64,000 nt of DNA from Micropterus salmoides (GCF_014851395.1 NW_024041373.1:23568750-23632749); one strand, 5' to 3'; positions 27,801-39,404 are shown, counted from the stretch's first letter. Notes: a model not told the origin generated them from the letters alone. Program-made: numbers and translations.

Positions 27801-28674
27801 TAGCCTATAGTTTCATACTTTTCATAATACAGAATCCCTATAAAATGTGTCATAGGATTATTAAAGGCAAAAAATATGATAACATAATTTGATAGCTTTT
27901 CTTTACTTGGATAACTGCCTCCCTGCTATTTAATAGCAGCCCTGCATTATGTGATAATTAGTCAGTTAAGGGCATTGGGGTAAATTGGATACAACTAGGG
28001 AGTTGGTCGCTGCATTTTTCCCCCACCCATCTTCACTATTTCACATAACCAACACCATCTCTGAAACAAAGATGAAACCAAAACTTCTATTCCAAAAACT
28101 ACTAGGTATCTCTGTCGTGACCCACCTCCACTACTGGATATAATTCTGCAGCTTGTATAGCGATTTATTTCCCCTCGTATACTAATGTAGATAAAACATC
28201 CTACGTCAAAACCACGAGTCATAAGGGTAATTACATGTTGCCCATCCACTCCTTGTTTAGGCTTTGTATGTAACTTAGGAAAACGTCTCCAGTTTTAAAA
28301 TTATCAGACATACATCCCTACCTAGACAAAAATAGTGCCACAAATGAATGACAAACTAACTTGAAGCTCACAAGGGCGCTAAAATAAAACTCCACACAAA
28401 CCGCAAGTTCACGCCAGTCTATGAAATGTGTGACAAGTCTTGGCAATGTGCGTCGGTAAGTTTATACGGAGTGACTGAACTCATGCGGAGGTTTCGTCTT
28501 CTCTATTTTGTGAGGGATGACAATAGAGCCCGACGGGTCGTGTCCGATAATGGATGCTTCGCCCATGTTGTCCTCTGATAAACTCGTTTACGTTAACTTC
28601 TCCTGGTCCCTCGTTGTGATGCTGCACAGCAGCGGGTGCGCGCAATTACGCAACACCCCCTCCTGTCCTGCGCG
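24896..28674 (+). other. slc17a5 3' UTR and slc17a5-eef1a1 intergenic region
   Basis: After the sialin stop codon the sequence is non-coding and AT-rich. One interspersed repeat (26370-26612) is recognisable. GC content rises from about 28360 toward the eef1a1 promoter, with CpGs and short Cys/Pro-rich open frames that resemble no family I know. The poly(A) site of slc17a5 could not be fixed. Confidence 0.5.
26370..26612 (+). mobile_element. Interspersed retroposon-like repeat with perfect 34-bp inverted arms (possibly Penelope-like)
   Basis: A perfect 34-bp inverted repeat lies at 26404-26437 and 26581-26614 (starting ATCCAACGAAGGTTAAAA). ATTTTGTTCTCAT appears on both sides (26357-26369 and 26613-26625), which looks like a 13-bp target-site duplication. 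The interior has GAAGACGTTTCGTCC and GGACTTCTTCAGTTCTGA, strings I associate with fish Penelope/Neptune-type elements. That family assignment is from memory and uncertain. Confidence 0.6.
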
Positions 28675-28739
28675 CTATAACCGGATCAGCGTTTCTCCTC
28701 TCCGGTCCTGCACCCAGCCTAACACCGGTCATCTCTCAG
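28675..28739 (+). promoter_or_regulatory. eef1a1: eef1a1 core promoter and non-coding exon 1
   Basis: A TATA element (CTATAA, 28675-28680) sits in CpG-rich sequence. It is followed at 28695-28703 by a pyrimidine run CTCCTCTCC typical of 5'TOP transcripts, whose translation is controlled through mTOR/LARP1. A strong donor, CTCAG|GTAGGC, ends the exon at 28739. The splice partner is the acceptor at 30082/30083, 33 nt before the ATG. Vertebrate EEF1A1 has exactly this arrangement of a short untranslated first exon. The exact start nucleotide within the pyrimidine run is inferred. Confidence 0.75.
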
Positions 28740-30115
28740 GTAGGCTACGACATAGTTCATGAAATTATGCATTGGGGGTTTCGTTTTGGATTCTATTAGG
28801 AAAATGAATGAGCGCCTTTTTTGCGGCTCTGTCTCTAGGCCAGTGTTTTGGGAATATTGTTGTGATGCAGAAAAGAGGGCAGGCGGCTGGTAGTTAATAC
28901 GCATCCAGGCGTCGGTAAGCGGGCAGATGATATAACATGGCGGAGGGTTAACATTTCCATTAAATCCCTCAGACATTAGATTTAACGTTATCGCGGGAGC
29001 GTTGTCCGCTGTTTTATCATCTTTTGCACTTTAAAGCGCACTGCGGCAGCTGTGATGACGTTATATATGAGAGATGAGTTAAAGACGCGCATGTTGTCTG
29101 TCCTGGCACCGAGTTCACCTGAACAAGTCTGGCCAAGATCATGTGGGGATTCATGTTACAGTTGGATTAAAGCTACTGGGCTTTTCTACCTGGTGGGTAG
29201 AAAACAGATGAAACAAATCCTCACTCACTTGGATAATTTAAAAGAACAGGCCTACTTCGTAGTGCATGTGTAGAATTTTATATTCAAGGTTAACGCTCCT
29301 GCAGAGTTAACAACAGTGTGTACTCTCCTCTGCAATAACCTGTGTGCGGTGCACTGCAGTGTCTGACAAATGGCTGCTACACTATCACTGGATCGGACCT
29401 GACAAAATGGTGGATTCTGGCTTGGAATGAAGCTGCAGTAAGTCTGTGGCTGTGGAAAGAGGAGTCTTGTTGTTGTTGTGATATGTCAGTGCACAGCAGA
29501 GTGGGGCAGCCAGAGCAGGAGTGTGGATGGATGGAGGAATAGAGAGTGGGAGGGGCAGAGGGTTTTGTGCTTGGCGCAGTTCAGTGGCCAGTGATACCAT
29601 TTCTAATCTGAGATACACAGTTTAAGAAAACATCTATTGCTATTCAAGTGTCAACTGTTTGTGACCTCAGTATAACATCCTGATGCGAACAGACAATACA
29701 GTCTGTTTCTTGATGGGCTGGTGTACTAAAGAAAATGGATTCATGTCCCTTTCTTTGTGTGCAGCATTTCAATTTCTTTCTGCGCCAGTCACTTGGGGAG
29801 GCATTAGCACTCTACTAGTGTTTTTATCTCTGCGCTGCAATACATTTGCTGAATCTCTGATTGTGTGATCTTGTAAAGCCCATTTAATCCGACCATGTTG
29901 TAACCAAATGCTATGGCCTCTATGGCAGTTACAAGCAATCAATAGTTTTTCCATCCTTAAAGAATATTTCACTGCTCACACAAAACCTTTTTAATATCCA
30001 TCAATCACAAAAGCTAGTGCATGAAAGGTTTCTGTACCATTTGTATACTGTACTAACTGTAATTTAACGCTGGTTTTGACAGACTGTCCCGTGACTTCAG
30101 CCAGCTCCAGTCACC

Positions 30116-32970
30116 ATGGGTAAGGAGAAACTCCACATCAACATAGTCGTGATCGGCCATGTGGACTCCGGGAAGTCCACTACCACGGGCCACCTGATCT
30201 ACAAGTGTGGGGGCATCGACAAGAGAACCATCGAGAAGTTTGAAAAGGAAGCTGCTGAGGTAAGAAGTTGCGGGCAAGCAAAAGACGCCTTCAAGTAATG
30301 TCTTTCCTCAAGATCAGGACCCCGCATCTCTGACGATAAGATAAAAACTATACCAACTATGAACAAATTAATATCTGTTACTTGTTTCTCAGATGGGGAA
30401 GGGGTCGTTCAAGTACGCCTGGGTGCTGGACAAGCTGAAGGCAGAAAGGGAGCGCGGCATTACCATTGACATTTCACTGTGGAAATTTGAAACCAGCAAG
30501 TACTATGTGACCATCATCGATGCCCCGGGTCATAGGGACTTCATCAAGAACATGATCACTGGGACCTCGCAGGTCTGTAACATGAGCCGTTCTGTGTCCA
30601 TTTGTATGCCTCTGTGCTTTTAGAGAGAGAACCAGTGTTACATTTGCTTTTTGACTCACCATGACGTCTTCTACTAAATGAATGAGTGCAATGGTCAAAG
30701 CCGCCGTAGATCTATCAATACTAATGTTTTACCTACTGCGTCTTCAGGCAGATTGTGCTGTGCTGATTGTGGCAGCTGGCGTGGGAGAGTTCGAGGCAGG
30801 TATTTCCAAGAACGGACAGACCCGTGAGCATGCCCTCCTAGCCTACACTCTGGGAGTAAAGCAGCTCATTGTGGGAATCAACAAGATGGACTCCACCGAG
30901 CCAAACTATAGCCAGAAGCGTTATGAGGAAATTGTGAAGGAAGTGAGCACCTACATCAAGAAGATTGGCTACAATCCAGACACTGTTGCCTTTGTACCCA
31001 TTTCAGGCTGGAATGGAGACAACATGCTTGAGCCCAGCCCCAATGTAAGTAAAACACATAGATTTGTAATGCGAATGTTATAGGAATTAATAAGATGTTT
31101 GTGCCAGGAGTTCCACCATGAACCAGGTTAACCAGTTAATCAGAGCAGCTAAAGACTGTGAATAGCCCTTTTCCCTAGCAATTACCATAGGAGTGCCCTT
31201 GTGCAAGTTATTCAAAGCAGCTCGATTTAACTATTGCCCAACATGTGGCAGCTACAGGACAATGTAAATGCAGTAGCACATGTATCACAAGTGCTTTTAT
31301 TTGCTTATATGTTTCAATGATCACAGTCTCATTTTAATAAATAATATATGGAGCTGATGGAGCTATTTAGGCAACATTAGTTACCTAAAAACATACAGCA
31401 GCTAAAAAACAATCCAACAAGTTGTTCTGTTTTACTATGACCGTAAGGCTTAAAAACTCTTAACTGACAATAACTATAAAAGATGTATAATGTGGGACAT
31501 TATCTTCTCTCTAGATGACATGGTTTAAGGGGTGGAAGATCACTAGGAAAGAAGGCAATGCATCAGGGACCACACTTCTGGAGGCTCTAGATGCCATCCA
31601 GTCCCCCAGCCGTCCAACAGACAAACCTCTACGTCTGCCCCTGCAGGATGTCTACAAGATAGGAGGCATGTAGTGCTGCCAAAAATAAAATATAAATGCT
31701 GTGGGAATAGGGGGTAGTGTGGTACTGTAAAATAGACTCTTGAAAAATGGCATATGAAACACCTCTTGGTCAGTCAGATTTTTGCATTTTATTGCCAGTA
31801 TAGGTCTAAAATACTTTTATGTTCACTTCACTGTCATTTATTGAATGTTCTCTGTGATTAACAAATTCCCAGGTATTGGAACAGTGCCTGTAGGCCGTGT
31901 GGAAACGGGCATACTAAAGCCTGGAATGGTGGTGACATTTGCCCCTGTCAATGTGACTACTGAGGTGAAGTCTGTGGAGATGCACCATGAGGCGCTGACT
32001 GAGGCCCTCCCTGGCGACAATGTGGGCTTTAACGTCAAGAATGTGTCGGTCAAGGACGTTCGCCGTGGGAATGTGGCTGGTGATAGCAAGAACGACCCAC
32101 CGCAGGAAGCTGCCAACTTCACTGCTCAGGTAGTCATTGCGAGGGATCCATTTATAGAAATGAAACATAAGCATGCATTAACACAGTCAAATCTATTTAT
32201 AGTTTTAAGAAATATTTGTTAGAAAATCTATTTTCACGCTTCTCACAAAAAAAACTCTGATTCTCACTTTAGCCCCAACAGATTGTCACGCTTCAAGATC
32301 ATCAAATTTCCTGACACACACAGCGAGTGTTGATTTGTTTGGTTCAAACTGACACAGAGGGACTACAGCAATGATCACTGAACTAAATCACTAAATCTTT
32401 GCAGTAAACTTTGACATAAATAACATTTCTATTAATAAGCTATCTATGTTGTCTTTTTGCTTTGTAGGTGATCATCCTTAACCACCCAGGCCAGATCAGT
32501 GCTGGTTATGCTCCTGTGCTGGACTGTCACACTGCTCACATCGCCTGCAAGTTTGCAGAGCTCAAGGAAAAGATTGATCGCCGCTCTGGCAAGAAGCTCG
32601 AGGACAACCCCAAATCCCTCAAGTCTGGAGATGCTGCCATTGTGGATATGATTCCTGGCAAGCCAATGTGTGTTGAGAGCTTCTCTGAGTACCCTCCACT
32701 TGGTAAGTGTAGAAGATCATCTGAATTTCAATAGCTTCGCCCACACACTTTCCCACCCATCAAAGACATTTGTGACTCCACTGTAAGTCATACGAGATGA
32801 AACCATCACCTAAAATATTTATCTTTACTCCTCTTCACTTTGCAGGTCGTTTTGCGGTGCGTGACATGCGTCAGACTGTAGCTGTCGGCGTGATTAAAGG
32901 CGTGGAGAAGAAGGTCTCCACCACTGGTAAAGTTACCAAGTCCGCCCAGAAGGCCCAGAGGAACAAATGA
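30116..32970 (+). CDS. eef1a1: Translation elongation factor eEF1A (alpha 1)
   Basis: This GTPase delivers aminoacyl-tRNA to the ribosomal A site and also binds actin. Coding exons: 30116-30259, 30393-30572, 30748-31044, 31515-31665, 31873-32129, 32468-32702 and 32846-32970 (TGA). They total 1389 nt, 462 aa, identical to the human length. The G-domain motifs are intact: GHVDSGKS (residues 14-21), DAPGH (91-95) and NKMD (153-156). Beta-barrel domains II and III follow (GTVPVGRVETG, MHHEALTEALPGDNVGFNVK, GYAPVLDCHTAH) and the C-terminus is KSAQKAQRNK. The ATG sits in a Kozak context (CACCATGG). Being intron-bearing and undamaged, it is not a retrocopy. The intron after exon 31515-31665 starts with GC instead of GT. 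The choice of eef1a1 over eef1a2 rests on synteny with slc17a5 and cgas; which teleost a/b copy it is cannot be told. Confidence 0.96.
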
Positions 32971-34032
32971 ATGTTGTGCTACTCTGCCGACCCTAAGGTC
33001 ACCCAGGGCAGGACATCAGTCATCCAACTTCATCCTACAATTGGCTGCTTCAACTTAATAATCAAAGACTGGTTAATCATCACAATGCATCGCAAAAGCA
33101 TTCGAAGGAAAGAACAACATTCAGATCTTTAGTCCTTGAGTCGACTCCTGACTCCATTTCAGTGGTTAGATTACCATTACGTACAATATTATGTGAAGCA
33201 GGTAGTTTTAAATGTGCACAGTTGATCTAATTCATGACAATACCTTTCTGTGATATTGATAGAGACATTGAGCAATTAGAGGTACTGAAATGTATCACCT
33301 CTGTGGAGTGCAGGTACTGGTCACTTTACATGGTATATGTTGTCTTGCTTTTAGTGTTTGTTTGCAACTACACGGTGCTCTGTAGGAGCCTGTGGCAAGA
33401 ACTATGTTCTTCTGAGTAGTAGATTAGTAGAGCTTAGTGATTTGTTGTGTTTAAGCTTTAAAAAGCACTTAGATCAAATGGTCCAAATGTGTCCTTCCTG
33501 AGGGACTCCGAGTAGACCACCTGTTGATTATTAAAGCACTTTGATTGGCATTTTGCTAACTTTGCACTTGCACTGGAGAAACTTAAATTGGCATAAGCTA
33601 CTGCACCTTACTGTAAGATGGCATGAGCCTCTTTGCAACATTAAACATGTTTCAACCAAAATATTGGGCTGTGATGTTAAATCATTTTCAAGTGTGCCAC
33701 AAAGAGGAGACTGGGCAACATGTGCCTTAAACTTTGCAATCTTATAAGACAAGTCAGACAAAAATCAGAGCATCCTTACAATACACACTTCTGTCCACAA
33801 GATGTAGCTGTCTATGTAGGAATAAAACAGGAATTGATTGTCAATGATTTTCAAACTAATTGTAAGAAGATCATAGGAACAATATTTTCCAGGAAAACTC
33901 AGTTCTTTAATCTATCATGGCACACACAATGTCTGAATAGCAGTTTACCTCAAATGTTCAAACATCTAAAAGGGCAATCTGCCAAGCAGATGAGGGGTGT
34001 GTTCTCATACCATTACCGGAAACACTTTTGAG
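32971..34032 (+). other. eef1a1 3' UTR and short eef1a1-cgas spacer
   Basis: Non-coding. Candidate polyadenylation signals are ATTAAA near 33530 and AATAAA at 33821-33826. Only about 1.1 kb separates the eef1a1 stop codon from the cgas start codon. In human, MTO1 occupies this interval; no MTO1-like frame is present on either strand. Confidence 0.6.
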
Positions 34033-34075
34033 TATATAACTGGCTGAGCAGTTTCATTCCATTTATTGCACGATC
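34033..34075 (+). promoter_or_regulatory. cgas: cgas TATA-type core promoter
   Basis: TATATA lies at 34033-34038, about 40 bp before the ATG, so transcription would start within a few bases of the start codon unless a more distal promoter is used. I looked for a canonical interferon-stimulated response element and a GAS site upstream and found none. Confidence 0.4.
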
Positions 34076-36809
34076 ATGACTGGTAGAGGGAGACAACGCA
34101 AGGCAAAGAGTCCTGACACTAAATGTGGCAAGACTAAAACTAGACCGGAGGAAATTAAACAAGAACTTCTGCCCAGATGTCCAAGGAAAAACTTTAAAGA
34201 AGAGATGCAGAATGGCATGACAAAGGAACAGAAACCAAATGAGCAGAAAAGAGCAAACCACACTGAAGAGACACCATCTGTACAGAGCACACGGAAAGAC
34301 AAGACCACAAAACATTTCACAGAAGCTCCAATAGAAGGTACTAAAGCCAAAACCTGTGCTAGCAGGACCAAAACCACAGAAGAGGAGATAAAGACGCAGA
34401 CACCAAACGATACCACAAAGGATTCTCTAAAGACCACAAAAGCAAAAAAATGTGGTGGGAAGGCCAAATCGGCAGAACAATTTTCAGAGGAGATGACACA
34501 GATGCAGCTAAAGACACCGAAGGACACCACAAAGGCTTCTATAAAGACCACAAAAGCAAAAGCATGTGGTGGGAAGGCCAAATCGCCAGAACAATTTTCA
34601 GAGGAGATGACAAAGATGCAGCTAAAGACACCGAAGGACACCACAAAGGCTTCTATAAAGACCACAAAAGCAAAAGCATGTGCTGGCAAAGCTAGCACAG
34701 CGGCTGGCAAAGAAGCTCTACATTGCTTCAAAGAGGAGACAACCAAGTTGAATCCAGAAACATGTAAGGACACCACAAAGACTTGTGTACCCCAAGACAT
34801 GTGTAAAGACAAAGCTGCAGTGGACTCTCTCCTCCATGCAACTCTTGAAACATTGAAGATTAAGAAGAATGAAAAAGCAGATGCAGCAGAAGTCATCAAC
34901 AAAATAATAACAAATATCGTCATGCATTTGAAACAGAACACTCAGTGCTTTAAAGAAGTAGAAGAGCCGCTACATACTGGAAGCTACTATGAAAATCTGA
35001 AGGTAAGTCACTTTATTCCGAGTTCCTTCAAACAAGTAGAGGGTTCCATCACTTCTTGAGGACAAAGTTAGTGGTCAATACATGATGCGTGGCACTCAGA
35101 TTAGCAGAACTGTACTGTACTGTGTGTCATATTTGGTATAGTACTCTCAACAGTTATGTTATTGTATAATTGGTGTATTACACAGTGATGATTTTGTCTA
35201 TACAGATTTCTAATCCTGATGAATTTGATGTCATGCTGCCCGTTCCTGTTAACCGAGTGGACATTCAACCATTTGGAGATGATGGAGCCTTTTACAGTGT
35301 GGCATTAAAACGTGGCAGCTCTCTGCAAAAATTTCAAGAGGACAGCACTTTGTCCGCCAGTATGATGCTCAAGGAGTTCAGGGAAGAAGTGAAGAAAAGT
35401 GTCAAGACATTTACAGGTGAGTGCCAAAATGAGGACGTTTTAATTGTTGGGGAATGGGCAGAGTTGGTCAAATGCAGTTTGGAAACCAGTCACTGTAGCT
35501 GGCAGGGACAAAATGCCCTTCCCTGTGATCAAAGTAGCAACAGCAATGCTCTAAAGTCATTTTCTGTCTGTACACTAACTTGACCCTTTTGTCTTAAAGG
35601 GGAAAATGTCAGTGTTCAATGAAAACATCCAAAAATCTTAAAGAAAATGACGGATATATTAATATTGTACAAACAATACGTATAGAGAACATTTAGATTC
35701 TGTTTCTTGTTTGTTCTTTTAGAATGGGAGGTGGAAAAAAAGAAAAAAGGCTGCCCTGCAGTGACCCTGAGCACAAAACTACAATCAGTCACCATTTCAC
35801 TGGATGTTGTTCTCTGTCTCGTGGTTAAATCGAGCTGGCCATCATTCACCAAAGACGGCCTTAAAATAGAGGGCTGGCTGGGACGTAAAGTAAAGCAGGA
35901 ACACAAGCGAAAGCCATATTATCTTGTCCCAAAATATGAAGGCAGAGGAACAGTGGAAAATGATGGGGTCCCTGCTAAGAGTAAGTACCTTCTCTCAATT
36001 GGTGAACCAAAATCAGATTGTGATTTAAAGAAATCATCAACAGGCTGTTTTACACACTAAATAAAACATGTCAAGGAGTACAAACCACATTTATTGTGTC
36101 AGCAATTTCACATCTTCAAGTTACATAAACCCTTTTTGGGGGCTTTCACATGAGCTGTTTCACGAATTACTAGAAAAAAGGGAAGCTTCAAATTCCCTGT
36201 CCTTTGTTTGTGTCTTCTATAACACGCAGATAGTTGGCGGGTTTCATTCTCTCATATTGAGAAGGCCATACTGAAGAATCATGGATCGGAGAAGACATGC
36301 TGCGAAAGAGGCGGAGAACGCTGCTGCAGGTTAGATTTCAACAAGTGTGTTCCAAACAAAGTATTGATTTTCTTTTATCAATGTCATCTAATTTTCATCA
36401 CACAGAAAATAGAAAGAAATGTAACTAAAATGTTCTGAATATAACTATTGTCTGTTCCTTTCTCTTTACATACAGGAAGGACTGTTTGAAGCTCCTAAAG
36501 CACCTTCTGAGTCTGCTGAAGGAAAAAGACTCTTCATTTGACAAGTTCTGCTCCTACCACGCCAAGACAACGCTCTTACATGCCTGCTGCTCTAGAAATA
36601 AAGACAGTGATTGGAGGGCCTCAAGTCTTAGTCACTGTTTTCAGCTGCTCCTGCAGGACTTTGTAGCCTCCCTAAAAGATCGTGTCCTCCCCAACTTCTT
36701 CATACCATCTCAGAACCTGCTCTCCGGTTGTAGCCAGACGAGATGCAATAACCTGGCTCGTTGTATCAGGGAGGAAGGTGACAACGGCTTTCCCATTTTC
36801 AGTGTGTGA
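34076..36809 (+). CDS. cgas: Cyclic GMP-AMP synthase (Mab-21 domain DNA sensor)
   Basis: cGAS binds cytosolic double-stranded DNA and makes 2'3'-cGAMP, which activates STING. Exons: 34076-35002, 35206-35416, 35723-35980, 36230-36329 and 36476-36809 (TGA). They total 1830 nt, 609 aa. Residues 1 to about 295 are Lys/Thr-rich and disordered, with tandem 38-residue repeats. The Mab-21 nucleotidyltransferase core follows: GS motif at G302-S303 (GSYYE), metal ligands E315 and D317 (NPDEFDV) and D407 (SLDVVLCLVVKSSWP). Also present are KPYYLVPK and SWRVSFSHIEKAIL. The zinc thumb fits H-x5-CC-x6-C with H483, C489, C490 and C497, followed by RKDCLK, which keeps the two Lys equivalent to human K407 and K411 at the DNA/dimer face. 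The protein is longer than human (522 aa), all of it from the N-terminus. Fish often have two cgas paralogues; which this is cannot be told. Confidence 0.95.
34406..34693 (+). repeat. cgas: In-frame 114-bp tandem repeat within cgas exon 1
   Basis: Unit 1 is 34406-34519 and unit 2 is 34520-34633; they differ at roughly ten positions. A partial third unit runs from 34634 to about 34693 and is almost identical to unit 2 over its first 47 bases. Each unit encodes 38 residues, with KDTTKASIKTTKAKACGGKA as the conserved start and EQFSEEMTKMQLKTP as the end. The near-identity means recent or homogenised duplication. Confidence 0.9.
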
Positions 36810-38849
36810 AGTGTTTGTCATGACTATTGGTGTTTGAAACATCCTTTAAGTAAAAATTGGGCAACTAAAGCCAGAGTAATCTTTCAAGGAATTAAAGTAT
36901 AATAACAATGGCATTCATGTGTAATGTTTTCATTCCTGTGCGTACTAAATTTATTCTCTCTTATTTCTTCTCATTTATTGTTTATTTAAATACGTTGCAA
37001 CATCACAGAGAGAAATGCTACATTTAAGTCAAAGAAAAAAATAAAAAGACAATGAATATGTCATTTAGTAACCTTATTAGTAATCTTAAATGATAAATGA
37101 ATAACTTCATGTTAAAAATTCTATTTATGTATTTGCATTTTATCTCATTCTAAATGTAACACTAATAAAGTCAATTAATCAATTCATTAAATGCCTCTAT
37201 TTCTTTATTCATAATAACTGAACAGCCCTGTGATGGACTTGCGACCTGTTCAGGGTCTACTGGATAATGGATTGATGGTCTATAATTGTTCCTGTGCCAC
37301 ACTCAACTCATTAGGAAATACTACAAAATGACACTCCCCCCCAACAGCTTTAAATAATATGTATTCAAAAGCATTAAATGGATCCAATTGCGCTCAGGTT
37401 ATAGTAGAGAATGTACAACATTTCAACTTCTGTCCAAGTCTGAAAAAAAAAGGACCTTCTACTGGAGGAATGGGCTAGAGTATGACACATTGTCATACAT
37501 AGTGATGTAATGAAGCATGCATTATTGATTGACCTGATTCCTTTATTTGGAAGCATAATTTCACGACTTTTGCTTTACTACACATACAACCAATACCACA
37601 GCCAAACATCTATTGTCATGAGTTAGTCAGTGTTACCCTGTAGTATCACAAATGCCAAATTACACTGAACAAAACTATAAACACTTTTGTTTTTGCCCCC
37701 ATTCATCATGAGCTGAACTCAAAGATCTAAGATTTTAAGTACACAAAAGGCCTTTTTCTCTCAATTATTGTTCACAAATCTTGTCAAAATCTGCATTAGG
37801 GAGCACTTCTCCTTTGCCAAAATATTCCATCCTTTTATTGTAGGAAGTCTATTGTTAGATCTGCCCTTTTTCCTTCAGTTCATCAAGTCAACACAAAAGA
37901 CTCATCTTGGTATGATATGTGCATGGCATCTTACCTGAGGCTGAGGTAATGGGTATCCATTCACATCACAGAAGACCGCCAGCCCAATCTGTTTAATTTG
38001 GAAATATGAAAAGAAACATGACAGTCCAGCTTATAGTAGTATCTCTTCATTTCAGTGGAGAAAGGAAAACACGTAAAAGACTCTAACTGGTGGAAACTTC
38101 TTCTATTTATTTTGACTTGGTTACAAAAAAATCAACCTACATGACTTCAATTACATTTGATCTTTTGCCTGCTATGCAACAAAGCAGTAAAAAAAACTGG
38201 TAATAGATTTCTTACAATGCAAGTTCCAAGTAGAGTGAGCTGATTTTCATATTGTGTGGAAATTAATGGAAACCAATGGTTGCCTGGAGGCTACGCAATG
38301 CACATTCAGGCTAAATCAAAGCTTCAGAAAAAAATGAACAGTAATGTTATTCTTTTTAAATGATTTGTAGTAAATGGGCTAAAAACACTGAAAATGAACC
38401 CAACAAAATGTGTCTAGTTGTTAAGACATAACAATCAGCTTAAGTATTAAGCCTAATCACCACATCATCATCAGAACTACTGTGATATTTATTAAGATCT
38501 GGATAAACAGGGAGATTCAAAAGAATTTTGGTGCCTTTAAAGTCCTCCTAAAAACAAATGAATTATAACTATAGTGAAAGTATTTATTAAGACAACCACC
38601 CCCAAAATAAGTTCACATGGCAATAATTGTTATGTCCGCTTAAATTTCCACAAGGTTAATCCAACAACCTCAGAAAAGGTATTTCTTCTAAAGCCTGCAT
38701 AGTCCAAATGATTTCCCAAAAAGGAATACACCTCCCCTCATAATGCAAAAATACAACCACCCCACCTCCTTTGCTAACTTTTGTTTTCCTCTAAGACTCC
38801 GTCTCAGAAGTGCTCCACATTCTTTCAATGCCATTCAGACATACGCCCC
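36810..38849. other. cgas 3' UTR and intergenic sequence toward the ddx43 remnant
   Basis: A poly(A) signal ATTAAA at 36891-36896 is the likely cgas 3' end, with AATAAA-like strings near 37160. A degraded repeat containing TGTGATGGACTTGCGACCTG lies at about 37225-37283; it resembles the tail of a common fish LINE/SINE. The rest is AT-rich with no recognisable gene. Confidence 0.5.
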
Positions 38850-39390
38850 TCTGCATTGAGCTGTCAAAGTCAAACATACCAAAGATGACATGCCCTGCCT
38901 CAGTACACAGGAAAAGGAATTTACTAAGAATAGAAGGGCGGCTGTGGCTTAGGAGGTAGAGCGGGTTGGCCGTTAATCGGAAGGTCGGCGGTTCAATCCC
39001 TGGCTCTCCCTGGTTGCGTGTCGTGGGGCAAGATACTGAACCCGTATGAGTGTGAATGCTAGTTTCCGTTTGAGCACTTAGGCTCAGTGTGTATGACTGG
39101 TGAATGCGATGTAGTGTAAAAGCGCTTTGAGTGGTCGAAAAAGACTAGAACATTTGCATTTACAAGAATGTGGTAATTTTGAAATAAAACTGTGAAATTC
39201 TTATGGGAATAAATAAATTTTTGTTATTAAAGAACAAACTTTGTTTGCCTTTTCCAAGTTTTCATGATAATAATAAATAACTATTGCCATTTTACAGACA
39301 AATTTACCCCTGATTATGGGGTATTACGAAATAATATAAAATATTCAGTGATACGAAACTCTGCTAAATCCAGGGTTCCCACCATCATGG
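38850..39390 (-). repeat. Duplicate of the ddx43 3' flank (partner copy at about 40210-40760)
   Basis: Blocks are shared with 40210-40760 in the same order. GACATGCCCTGCCTCAGTAC matches GACATGCCCTACCTCAGTAC. An identical stretch beginning TTATTAAAGAACAAACTTTG continues through TTTGCCTTTTCCAAGTTTTC. ATAAAATATTCAGTGATACG matches ATAAAATATTTTCTGATACT. A SINE interrupts only this copy. It forms one half of the ddx43 partial duplication. Confidence 0.75.
38937..39165 (+). mobile_element. tRNA-derived SINE
   Basis: The head reads GGCGGCTGTGGCTTAGGAGG with A box TGGCTTAGGAGGTAGA, then B box GGTCGGCGGTTCAATCCC. The body has GGGGCAAGATACTGAACCC and TGTGAATGCTAGTTTCCG, and the tail has GTGTAAAAGCGCTTTGAGTG and AAGACTAGAA. 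This is a standard percomorph-type tRNA-derived SINE. It is inserted in the left copy of the duplicated ddx43 flank and absent from the right copy. Confidence 0.85.
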
Positions 39391-39404
39391 GATTCTACAG
39401 GTAG

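Noticed and set aside
28517..28762. 81-codon open frame just upstream of and across eef1a1 exon 1
   Set aside because: It lies in the CpG-rich promoter, overlaps the TATA box and the first donor, and has no family resemblance.
30116..32970. eef1a1 as a processed retrocopy
   Set aside because: It is common for this gene family, but this locus has a non-coding first exon, introns at the usual positions, and an undamaged frame.
32971..34032. MTO1 expected between eef1a1 and cgas from human synteny
   Set aside because: No fragment of a GidA/MnmG-like protein can be read on either strand in this 1.1-kb gap.
34063..34941. Long antisense open frame (about 290 codons) opposite cgas exon 1
   Set aside because: It follows from the Lys/Thr-rich repetitive codons of the sense strand. 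The predicted peptide is hydrophobic low-complexity repeats with no family resemblance, and the sense frame carries the conserved protein.
38937..39010. Possible tRNA gene
   Set aside because: The A and B boxes are tRNA-like but they continue into a SINE body and tail. There is no cloverleaf with a clear anticodon stem.
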